Assembly (NCBI GenBank): GCA_045600765.1
Contig: JAZRYM010000083.1
Location: forward strand, 1-5,635
DNA: 5,635 nt
Direction of reading: 5' to 3'
DNA from: RGIG426 sp045600765
GTDB lineage: Bacteria; Bacillota; Clostridia; Oscillospirales; Acutalibacteraceae
Below are positions 1 to 4,063 of the stretch, one piece after another. Numbering within the stretch: position 1 is the first letter of the stretch; each line of letters opens with the position of its first letter. The notes under the pieces were generated by a model. The model ran no database searches. It saw nothing but the letters and a program-made list of their open reading frames with translations, and had not been told where the DNA came from. The position numbers were made by a program, and so were the translations under genes.

Positions 1-53
1 CTGCCGCGCTCCGCGAACAGCTCGAAATCCTCAAAGCGAACCTCAACAAATAA
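1..53 (+). CDS. 3' end of an unidentified protein gene
   Basis: The codons beginning at position 3 read AALREQLEILKANLNK and end in a TAA stop at 51-53. A strong terminator starts 14 bases later, which fits the true end of a gene or operon. The visible tail is charged and leucine-spaced, consistent with a short amphipathic or coiled-coil helix at a C-terminus. Sixteen residues are too few to assign a family, so no function is proposed. The reading frame is supported by the GC-rich third positions and by the stop sitting directly before the terminator. Confidence 0.65.
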   Translation, partial: AALREQLEILKANLNK

Positions 54-66
54 GTTTTGGTAACGC

Positions 67-98
67 AAACCCCACTCGGGAAACCGAGTGGGGTTTTT
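67..98 (+). terminator. Intrinsic terminator of the upstream gene
   Basis: A 13-bp perfect stem (67-79 with 84-96, core CCCCACTCGG/CCGAGTGGGG) closes a GAAA tetraloop, with a T-run at 94-98. It lies 14 bases after the TAA at 51-53 and ends transcription of the gene entering from the left. It is GC-rich, perfectly paired and oriented for the plus strand. The A-run on its left side means weaker function on the minus strand is also possible. Confidence 0.93.
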
Positions 99-155
99 GT
101 CGTTTTCTCGCACTTTTTCGGCGTTTTCTCGTATTTGCGGCTATGCACAAACGCG

Positions 156-329
156 GTGTAGGGACCGCCGTTGGTCGGTGCAAAATTCACGAGCGGCAGG
201 AGCAGTTCCAGTTGCGGTGCCCAAACCGCCTAATGTGCCTGTCGGCACGGCGGTTTGACCGCTGCCATAACTCCGCCTCGCTTTCTCCGCCACCGGCGGC
301 GCTCGGCTTCGTTAGCCCCTGCCCTACAC
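156..329. repeat. Dispersed repeat unit A, GTGTAGGG...CCCTACAC ends
   Basis: This 174-bp non-coding unit is bounded by perfect 8-bp inverted ends, GTGTAGGG at 156-163 and CCCTACAC at 322-329. Inside is a strong nested hairpin: AAACCGCC 223-230 pairs with GGCGGTTT 249-256, GTGCC 235-239 with GGCAC 244-248, and outside these GCGGT 214-218 pairs with ACCGC 258-262. Bases 165-204 recur, about 32 of 40 identical, at 497-536 in the second unit, and AGCCCCTGCCCTACA at 314-328 recurs at 537-551. Short reading frames across it lack ribosome binding sites and are compositional. It resembles REP- or MITE-like intergenic repeats of Clostridia; mobility is not shown, and no transposase is present. Confidence 0.7.
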
Positions 330-345
330 AACCGCCGCTGATTTT

Positions 346-456
346 ATCAAATTTCAAAACCGGGGCGTCGAGGGCGCCGCCCCCTACACGCCCGCCGGAA
401 GATGGTACTACATCGTAGGGGACGGCGCCCTCGACGTCCCTTTGTGGAATTTTGAT
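346..456. repeat. Long imperfect inverted repeat, 42-bp arms
   Basis: The left arm (346-387) and right arm (415-456) are reverse complements at about 35 of 42 positions around a 27-base spacer. The shared core is CGGCGCCCTCGACG on the right arm, preceded by GTAGGGG. Weaker similarity continues beyond both arms: the complement of about 300-345 resembles 457-495. The structure therefore looks like two diverged copies of one repeat lying head to head rather than a simple hairpin. Transcribed from either side it would form a very stable stem. No coding sequence is seen in it. Confidence 0.8.
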
Positions 457-550
457 GTGACAAACGGCGTGTCCGTAGAGCAAGGCCTTGGTCTTGCCGC
501 CGTCAGTCGGTGCGATATTCTAAAACGGCAGGAGCAAGCCCCTGCCCTAC
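415..550. repeat. Dispersed repeat unit B, GTAGGG...CCCTAC ends
   Basis: GTAGGG at 415-420 and CCCTAC at 545-550 bound a 136-bp unit of the same family as unit A. Its left end forms the right arm of the 42-bp inverted repeat. Its right end repeats 165-204 of unit A in direct orientation at 497-536 and carries a small hairpin, GGCAGG 527-532 with CCTGCC 541-546. The unit ends just after the 3' end of the minus-strand acyltransferase gene, so that gene's transcript probably reads into it. No ribosome binding site or protein family is recognisable in any frame. Confidence 0.65.
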
Positions 551-569
551 AAAAACATTTGATGTTTTT
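522..569 (-). terminator. Probable 3' end structure of the acyltransferase gene
   Basis: Overlapping the stop codon is a perfect 8-bp AT-rich inverted repeat, AAAAACAT 551-558 with ATGTTTTT 562-569. Read on the minus strand, it ends in a T-run. Just beyond it on the minus strand the GC hairpin GGCAGG/CCTGCC (527-546) is followed by GTTTTAG. Together these are the only terminator-like elements after this gene. The first stem has few GC pairs and the second belongs to the dispersed repeat, so termination efficiency is uncertain. Confidence 0.45.
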
Positions 570-1443
570 ACACCAACTTTTTGTCAAACAAAAACGCATT
601 GTTGCGGCTCGGTGTCAGCGTTTGTAGGTGGGCAAAGGCTTGCTCGACAGTAACTTCATTTTTATCTATGTATTGCGACGTGTTTTCAATTTCAAAATCA
701 TAATACGGCAACATCGAACCGACCATTTCATCCATTACATTTTTCCAATACGCCTTGCCGTCGCCGATTTCTTCACGACTTGTGTGGGAATATTTTTCCA
801 TCAACGCATATTTTTCCGTTGCCATCAAATCTCTGAGTTTATCCAGTCCCGCCTGCTTTTCGTATTGACAAATATCAAACGGTTCACCGACTTTGGAATA
901 TACGTCTTTCCCCTCTTTGATAATCGCCATCGGCACAACCAACGCATTTGTATCTTTAGCGAGATAGTAAATGCCGGGGAACAGTTTTTGCACAATAAGA
1001 TTTTCGGTTTTATTCAGCGTGCCCTCCGGATACATCAAAATATCCGCACCCATCTCAATAGCATATTTCATTTTCGGGACGGTCGCTTTACGGCTTTCTT
1101 TGTCTTTGCGGTCTACGAGGATAACACCATTTATCCACAATGCCGGGCCATCCAAAGTGGCATAAAAATCGGGAAGCGAGGCAAACAGCAAATAGGTGTG
1201 TCGCCCTGCCGAGGCAAGAGCGCAAGCAATATCGTCCTTGCATTGATGCGTGCAAGCGAAAATCAGCGGTCTGTCGGACGGCAAATTTTTGTTTTGCTCA
1301 ATATGATAGGTGTTTTTTGAGGTCGCGGGTCCCAACACATCGCGCACCGGCTTGCTGATAAATTTGCGAAACGTATATCCGGCTTTGCTCATCACCTTTT
1401 CCGGCTCATTTTTTAGAAGATACTTTAAGAAACGGTTGTGCAT
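568..1443 (-). CDS. PlsC-type 1-acyl-sn-glycerol-3-phosphate acyltransferase family protein
   Basis: This 291-residue protein has the PlsC/LPLAT acyltransferase motifs in order. Motif I is H-x4-D with H66 and D71 (THQCKDD), the catalytic pair. Motif II is around N105-G106 to D111-R112 (NGVILVDR). Motif III is YPEGT at 138-142, for glycerol-phosphate binding. Motif IV is VVPMAI at 169-174. The family transfers an acyl chain to lysophosphatidic acid or a related lysolipid at the membrane. The ATG at 1441-1443 is chosen because GGAGG stands 8 bases upstream; an in-frame extension to 1521 would read through a terminator hairpin and has no RBS. The tail after about residue 190 is longer than in minimal PlsC, so another acyl acceptor is possible. 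A long structured leader precedes the gene. Confidence 0.88.
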   Translation of the reverse strand: MHNRFLKYLLKNEPEKVMSKAGYTFRKFISKPVRDVLGPATSKNTYHIEQNKNLPSDRPLIFACTHQCKDDIACALASAGRHTYLLFASLPDFYATLDGPALWINGVILVDRKDKESRKATVPKMKYAIEMGADILMYPEGTLNKTENLIVQKLFPGIYYLAKDTNALVVPMAIIKEGKDVYSKVGEPFDICQYEKQAGLDKLRDLMATEKYALMEKYSHTSREEIGDGKAYWKNVMDEMVGSMLPYYDFEIENTSQYIDKNEVTVEQAFAHLQTLTPSRNNAFLFDKKLV

Positions 1444-1461
1444 CTTGTTTTCCTCCACAAT

Positions 1462-1490
1462 AAAAAAAGTGCGCAGCCGAAGCCACGCAC
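1462..1490 (-). terminator. Intrinsic terminator in the acyltransferase leader
   Basis: Read on the minus strand, GTGCGTGGC (1490-1482) pairs with GCTGCGCAC (1477-1469) around a TTCG tetraloop, a 9-bp stem with two G-U pairs, followed by seven T at 1468-1462. It stands directly before the GGAGG and ATG of the acyltransferase gene and about 135 bases after the promoter. It must be overcome for the gene to be expressed from that promoter. A possible competing pairing is AGCCG at 1508-1504 with CGGCT in the 3' half of the stem. Confidence 0.75.
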
Positions 1491-1626
1491 CGAAAAATGC
1501 ACGGCTCAGTTCGCACCACACAAACCTTTGGACAAGTTCACGAAGAACGCCAAAAAGAAGCCTGCATTTTTACCAAAAAGTAAAATGCGACTTCGCGACT
1601 TGTCCTTATTCGGTTTGTGTGGTGCT
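1469..1626 (-). ncRNA. Structured leader RNA or small RNA before the acyltransferase gene
   Basis: From the predicted start near 1624-1626 the transcript folds into a rod. GCACCACACAAACC (1625-1612) pairs perfectly with 1526-1513, GGACAAGT (1605-1598) with 1537-1530, and CGAAG (1595-1591) with 1545-1541. A terminal hairpin, GCATTTTAC (1588-1580) with 1573-1564, has one bulge. The internal loop below that hairpin is strongly asymmetric, with 2 bases on the 5' side and about 18 on the 3' side. GAAG could alternatively pair with CTTC nearer the tip. A terminator follows. It could be an attenuation leader or a free RNA of about 165 nt. No T-box or common riboswitch consensus was recognised, and its overall shape recalls 6S RNA only loosely. 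Confidence 0.6.
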
Positions 1627-1629
1627 TAC

Positions 1630-1658
1630 AGTATAGCACGCGCAAAAAATTTTGTAAA
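1630..1658 (-). promoter_or_regulatory. Sigma-A promoter for the leader and acyltransferase gene
   Basis: On the minus strand TTTACA (1658-1653) and TATACT (1635-1630) are separated by exactly 17 bases, and a TG two bases before TATACT makes an extended -10. Transcription should start near 1624-1626, exactly at the base of the long hairpin, leaving a leader of about 180 nt. Confidence 0.85.
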
Positions 1659-1709
1659 GAATTTTGTTTTTGTGCACCGTTTCGGGACGGACCTCTTTCT
1701 TGTTTCGTC

Positions 1710-1738
1710 TTGACACCGGCGGCGGAGCGTGGTAAAAT
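1710..1738 (+). promoter_or_regulatory. Sigma-A promoter for the AIM24-family gene
   Basis: TTGACA (1710-1715) and TAAAAT (1733-1738) are 17 bases apart, giving a start near 1745. A small hairpin, AGGCAT 1741-1746 with ATGCCT 1755-1760, would sit at the very 5' end of the transcript and may act as a stabilising cap. The promoter is divergent from that of the acyltransferase leader, about 50 bases away, so one regulator could affect both. Confidence 0.9.
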
Positions 1739-1777
1739 AAAGGCATCTTAGGCAATGCCTATTTTGAGGAGGAAACT

Positions 1778-2458
1778 ATGGATTACAAAATTATCGGCGA
1801 ACCGATGCCCGTTGTCACCTGCGAGCTGGAAGCGGGCGAATCCATGATTACCGAGCGCGGCTCGATGGTATGGATGACCCCGAACATGAAAATGGAAACC
1901 AAAGCGGGCGGCCTCGGCAAAGCGCTTGGTCGGATGTTCTCCGGCGAGTCACTGTTCCAAAACATTTACACCGCACAAAACGGCCGCGGAATGATTGCGT
2001 TTGCATCCTCGTTCCCGGGAGCGATTCGCGTGGTGGAAATCACGCCCGACCGTCCGATTGTGTGCCAAAAATCCGCGTTTTTGGCGGCGACGTCCGGCGT
2101 GCAACTGTCCGTTTTTTTCCAAAAGAAAGTGGGAACCGGTCTGTTCGGCGGCGAGGGCTTTATTATGCAAAAAGTCAGCGGTACCGGCTTGGCGTTCCTC
2201 GAAATTGACGGCTCGGCGGTGGAATATGACCTCGCCGCGGGGCAACAGTTGGTCGTCGACACCGGCAACCTCGCGCTGATGGAGGAGACGTGCCAGCTGG
2301 ACGTTCAGACCGTCAAAGGCGTGAAAAACGTGCTGTTCGGCGGCGAAGGGCTGTTTAACACGGTGGTGACCGGCCCCGGCAAAGTGACGTTGCAGACGAT
2401 GCCGATGAGCAACTTTGTCTCCACCATTGCGGCGCAAATGCCGTCGTCCAATAACTGA
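1778..2458 (+). CDS. AIM24 / TIGR00266 family protein
   Basis: The 226-residue protein matches the AIM24 (DUF124, TIGR00266) family in length and pattern. The N-terminus has ...ECELEAGE-like and ITERGSMVWM segments (about 15-33). A glycine-rich stretch lies at 44-56. Two LFGGEG repeats stand at 122-127 and 186-191, each opening a beta-rich half with a G-x-G turn (SGTG 134-137 and TGPG). The family folds as a beta-rich, pseudo-symmetric domain; its bacterial role is not established. No signal peptide or membrane helix is visible, so it is probably cytoplasmic. GAGGAGG at 1766-1772 fixes the ATG. A DUF975 gene follows after 52 bases without a clear terminator, so the two are probably one operon. 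Confidence 0.9.
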   Translation: MDYKIIGEPMPVVTCELEAGESMITERGSMVWMTPNMKMETKAGGLGKALGRMFSGESLFQNIYTAQNGRGMIAFASSFPGAIRVVEITPDRPIVCQKSAFLAATSGVQLSVFFQKKVGTGLFGGEGFIMQKVSGTGLAFLEIDGSAVEYDLAAGQQLVVDTGNLALMEETCQLDVQTVKGVKNVLFGGEGLFNTVVTGPGKVTLQTMPMSNFVSTIAAQMPSSNN

Positions 2459-2459
2459 T

Positions 2460-2475
2460 TTTCGCTCCGGCGAAA
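2460..2475 (+). other. Small intercistronic hairpin
   Basis: TTTCGC (2460-2465) pairs with GCGAAA (2470-2475) around TCCG, directly after the TGA of the AIM24 gene. No T-run follows, so it is not a convincing terminator. It may instead protect or process the message between the two genes. Confidence 0.4.
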
Positions 2476-2510
2476 CAGAATAAAACCATTCAATAAAAGG
2501 AGTTTTTCTT

Positions 2511-3116
2511 ATGACAAGAGTAGAATTGAAATCCCGCGCGAAAGCGCAACTCGGCGGCGGCATCTTCAAAGACAACTGGCTGTTTGCCGTGATTGTCGTC
2601 CTCATTGAAGGTGTTTTGACCACCGCGATTAACGGTATTCCCGGTGCCGGTTCCGTCGCCGCGCTTATCATTGGCGGCCCGATTACCTACGGCGTGGCAA
2701 AATTGTTCTTAAAACAAGCGCGTGACGGTGAAAAAATGGACATTGCCTCCCTCTTCGACGGCTTCAAAGACGATTTCGGCGGCACGTTGCTTCTCGGCTT
2801 CTTGCAAACGCTGTTTATTCTCTTGTGGTCGCTTCTCCTCATCATCCCCGGTATCGTGAAAGCGTATTCCTACTCGATGGCGTTTATGCTGAAAGCCGAC
2901 CACCCCGACTACGACTGGCGCACCTGCCTGGATGAGAGCAAAAAAATGATGAACGGGCACAAAATGGAACTGTTCATTTTGGATTTGAGCTTCATCGGCT
3001 GGTTGATTGTCGGCGCGCTGTGCTTCGGTTTCGGTACGCTGTGGGTCGTCGCCTATATGCAAGCGGCGCACACCCAGTTCTATGAGAATCTCCGCGGCAC
3101 TTCCGTCCTTAACTAA
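2511..3116 (+). CDS. DUF975 family integral membrane protein
   Basis: The 201-residue protein is hydrophobic, with helices at about 24-42, 47-67, 92-116 and 154-190. The last is broken by a glycine-rich FGFG turn and is probably two helices. The DUF975 hallmark is present: SMAFMLKADHPDYDW (122-136), then SKKMMNGHK (143-151) and LSFIGW (159-164), ending in an aromatic AHTQFYE segment. The family's function is unknown; it is common in Firmicutes and resides in the cytoplasmic membrane. AAAGGAG at 2496-2502 supports the ATG. It is probably co-transcribed with the AIM24 gene before it, and a strong terminator lies 10 bases after the stop. Confidence 0.9.
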   Translation: MTRVELKSRAKAQLGGGIFKDNWLFAVIVVLIEGVLTTAINGIPGAGSVAALIIGGPITYGVAKLFLKQARDGEKMDIASLFDGFKDDFGGTLLLGFLQTLFILLWSLLLIIPGIVKAYSYSMAFMLKADHPDYDWRTCLDESKKMMNGHKMELFILDLSFIGWLIVGALCFGFGTLWVVAYMQAAHTQFYENLRGTSVLN

Positions 3117-3126
3117 ATAATCGCAC

Positions 3127-3170
3127 AAACCCCTGCGTGCCAACACCTTGGCGCGCAGGGGTTTCTTTTT
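3127..3170 (+). terminator. Intrinsic terminator of the AIM24-DUF975 unit
   Basis: A 17-bp stem (3127-3143 with 3148-3164, one G-U pair) closes a CACC loop and is followed by CTTTTT (3165-3170). The core is CCCCTGCG/CGCAGGGG. It lies 10 bases past the TAA of the DUF975 gene. Confidence 0.95.
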
Positions 3171-3227
3171 GTTTTGGGGTAGGTTTTGGTTTGCCGAAAA
3201 CGACGAGTGAAAAGCAAGCAAAAAAGG

Positions 3228-3249
3228 AAAAATCGCCGCCGGAGCGGCG
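3228..3249 (-). terminator. Orphan minus-strand terminator-like hairpin
   Basis: CGCCGC (3234-3239) pairs with GCGGCG (3244-3249) around CGGA. Read on the minus strand, ATTTTTCC follows the stem, the arrangement of an intrinsic terminator. No minus-strand gene is seen upstream of it. It may end an antisense or small transcript from the regulator's promoter region, or block read-through toward the DUF975 gene. The T-run is short. Confidence 0.4.
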
Positions 3250-3270
3250 CAAGAAAGGGCGTTTCCGAGA

Positions 3271-3309
3271 GTCACAAAATGAGACAAAATGTGACATCTC
3301 ATTTTGAGA
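3271..3309. promoter_or_regulatory. Operator-like palindromes over the XRE promoter
   Basis: The decamer CAAAATGAGA (3275-3284) is exactly mirrored by TCTCATTTTG (3297-3306), with a near copy CAAAATGTGA at 3285-3294. GTCACA 3271-3276 mirrors TGTGAC 3290-3295. TCTCA 3297-3301 mirrors TGAGA 3305-3309 exactly within the -35/-10 spacer. Such nested dyads covering a promoter are typical binding sites of helix-turn-helix repressors. The XRE gene just downstream is the natural candidate for the binder, by inference. Confidence 0.65.
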
Positions 3310-3319
3310 ACTATATAAT
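3291..3319 (+). promoter_or_regulatory. Sigma-A promoter for the XRE gene
   Basis: GTGACA (3291-3296), matching five of six -35 bases, and a perfect TATAAT (3314-3319) are spaced by 17 bases. The start should fall near 3326, leaving a 5' untranslated region of roughly 87 bases. Palindromes overlap the -35 box and the spacer. Confidence 0.85.
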
Positions 3320-3322
3320 ACT

Positions 3323-3354
3323 TTTGTCGGGTGTGTTCGACACCGTTCGACAAA
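3323..3354 (+). other. Hairpin and paired direct repeats at the XRE transcript start
   Basis: TTTGTCG (3323-3329) pairs with CGACAAA (3348-3354), and within it GGTGT (3330-3334) pairs with ACACC (3340-3344), making a bulged stem at the transcript's 5' end. On DNA the same stretch holds two copies of GTTCGACA (3335-3342 and 3345-3352) spaced exactly 10 bp start to start, one helical turn. This could be a second protein-binding site or an RNA element; the sequence alone does not decide. Confidence 0.45.
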
Positions 3355-3412
3355 TTCGGGCTGACACGCGGAGAATGTTCGCCGATTCAGCCGCGACAAA
3401 GGTGGGAGAAGG

Positions 3413-3640
3413 ATGCGATTACGAGACGTGCGGGAAGACGCGGACGTGACCCAAGCAACGGTCGCCGCGTACTTACACATACGCCCGAACACCTATTCCC
3501 AGTATGAAACGGGCAAGCGGCAAATTCCGGTGGAAACGCTCGCCAAAGTGGCGGTGTTTTTCGGGGTGTCGGCGGATTATCTCCTTGACCTGACCGACGA
3601 CCGTCGCCCCTATGCCCCGAAAAAAAGCGAAAAAGGCTGA
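3413..3640 (+). CDS. Small XRE-family helix-turn-helix regulator
   Basis: The 75-residue protein is essentially one HTH_3/XRE domain. It has MRLRDVRED (1-9), the turn-bearing helices TQATVAAYLHIRPNTYSQYE (14-33), then GKRQIPVETLAKVAVFFGVSAD (34-55) and the YLLDLTD end typical of Clostridial Cro/CI-like repressors, plus a short basic tail. It should bind DNA as a dimer and act as a transcriptional repressor. The ATG is supported by alignment with the family's usual start; the RBS GGGAG (3404-3408) is unusually close, 4 bases away, hinting at modest translation. It stands alone, preceded by palindromes over its own promoter, and converges on a tRNA gene. The target is unknown beyond probable self-control. 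Confidence 0.9.
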   Translation: MRLRDVREDADVTQATVAAYLHIRPNTYSQYETGKRQIPVETLAKVAVFFGVSADYLLDLTDDRRPYAPKKSEKG

Positions 3641-3672
3641 AACCCCGTCTATTCGCCGATCCTTTGCAAAAG

Positions 3673-3710
3673 AAAAAACCCGTTTTCGCCATTCGGCGAA
3701 AACGGGTTTT
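3673..3710. terminator. Bidirectional terminator shared by the XRE and tRNA-Arg genes
   Basis: A perfect 16-bp stem (3675-3690 with 3695-3710) closes ATTC. On the minus strand it ends in six T (3678-3673), serving the tRNA. On the plus strand only TTTT at its end, then GG, serves the XRE gene. The stem's last base is also the final A of the tRNA CCA, so the hairpin abuts the mature tRNA end with no spacer. Confidence 0.88.
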
Positions 3711-3786
3711 GGCGCGCTGGAAGGGATTCGAACCCCCGACCTTTTGATTCGTAGTCAAACACTCTATCCAGCTGAGCTACCAGCGC
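3710..3786 (-). tRNA. tRNA-Arg (anticodon ACG), CCA encoded
   Basis: Read on the minus strand, the 77-base gene folds as a cloverleaf. The acceptor stem is GCGCTGG/CCAGCGC with discriminator G and encoded CCA. The D arm is GCTC...GAGT. The anticodon stem TTTGA/TCAAA carries the loop CTACGAA. The T loop is TTCGAAT on a stem of three GC and two G-U pairs. Anticodon ACG makes it tRNA-Arg; A34 is normally deaminated to inosine by TadA so that it reads CGU, CGC and CGA. Confidence 0.97.
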
Positions 3787-3809
3787 ATCTCTTTTACAGA
3801 GCATTGTCT

Positions 3810-3837
3810 ATTATAACACCAATCCCGCGTTTGTCAA
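3810..3837 (-). promoter_or_regulatory. Promoter of the tRNA-Arg gene
   Basis: On the minus strand TTGACA (3837-3832) and TATAAT (3815-3810) are perfect consensus boxes with a 16-base spacer. The start would be near 3803, about 17 bases before the tRNA. An A/T-rich tract upstream (about 3844-3875) may act as an UP element, as is usual for strong stable-RNA promoters. Confidence 0.9.
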
Positions 3838-3875
3838 GGGAATTTGCTTAAAATTTTTCTTTTTTTCTGTTTTAC

Positions 3876-3904
3876 TTGACATTTTGCCGCGTGTGCACTA
3901 TACT
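3876..3904 (+). promoter_or_regulatory. Promoter of the thiT-queT operon
   Basis: TTGACA (3876-3881) and TATACT (3899-3904) are 17 bases apart, with a start near 3911, about 11 bases before the riboswitch aptamer. It diverges from the tRNA-Arg promoter, and the two -35 boxes are about 38 bases apart. Confidence 0.92.
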
Positions 3905-3921
3905 AAAACCCGTTAAAAACC

Positions 3922-4004
3922 TTGCGAGGGGTGCCGAAAGGCTGAGAGCGGCGGTTGCCGAAACCCTTGAACCTGATCCGGGTCATACCGGCGGAGGAAC
4001 GCGA
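3922..4004 (+). promoter_or_regulatory. TPP riboswitch (THI element) aptamer
   Basis: The conserved TPP-binding blocks are present in order: GGGGTGCC (3928-3934 region), GGCTGAGA (3940-3947), ACCCTTGAACCTGATC (3963-3978) and GGGTCATACCGGCGGAGGAA (3980-3999). P1 is TTGCG 3922-3926 with CGCGA 4000-4004, and P2 is GGGGT 3928-3932 with ACCCT 3963-3967. The element senses thiamine pyrophosphate and lowers expression of the downstream thiT when the cofactor is plentiful. The aptamer looks complete; its 3' part can also refold onto the RBS-masking strand downstream. Confidence 0.97.
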
Positions 4005-4030
4005 AAAAATCGAGATTTCTTTTTTTGTCC

Positions 4031-4056
4031 GCTCTTTCCGCCATCGTGGAAGGAGT
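4031..4056 (+). promoter_or_regulatory. RBS-sequestering hairpin of the TPP riboswitch
   Basis: GCTCTTTCC (4031-4039) pairs with GGAAGGAGT (4048-4056), nine pairs including two G-U, around an 8-base loop. The right strand contains the thiT ribosome binding site AAGGAG (4050-4055), 8 bases from the ATG. Alternatively TTTCCGCC (4035-4042) can pair with GGCGGAGG (3990-3997) inside the aptamer, which would free the RBS. This gives a complete ON/OFF pair for translational control. Confidence 0.75.
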
Positions 4057-4063
4057 CTTTTTT

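Noticed and set aside
143..627. Several short open frames on both strands
   Set aside because: They fall in repeat DNA with hairpins and inverted ends, have low-complexity Pro/Arg/Ser composition and lack ribosome binding sites.
628..1320. Plus-strand open frame of 230 codons
   Set aside because: It lies fully antisense to the acyltransferase gene, has no ribosome binding site and resembles no family; the minus-strand frame carries clear H-x4-D and EGT motifs.
1444..1521. N-terminal extension of the acyltransferase to 317 residues
   Set aside because: The extension would cross the leader terminator and the GGAGG, and the internal ATG has ideal spacing to that RBS.
1444..1626. T-box leader
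   Set aside because: The long leader with a terminator invited this, but no GGTGG-type T-box motif or specifier loop is seen, and the downstream gene is not an amino-acid gene.
1949..2671. Minus-strand open frame of 240 codons
   Set aside because: It is a shadow of the AIM24 and DUF975 genes, spans their intergenic gap and has no ribosome binding site or recognisable domain.
3413..3786. tRNA-Arg as an integration site with the XRE gene as a prophage remnant
   Set aside because: No second copy of the tRNA 3' end, integrase or other phage gene is visible, and the regulator has its own tidy promoter and a shared terminator.
4005..4027. Transcription terminator in the TPP expression platform
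   Set aside because: A T-run is present at 4017-4026, but the only stem before it is four to five A-T-rich pairs; the RBS-masking hairpin downstream is a better explanation.
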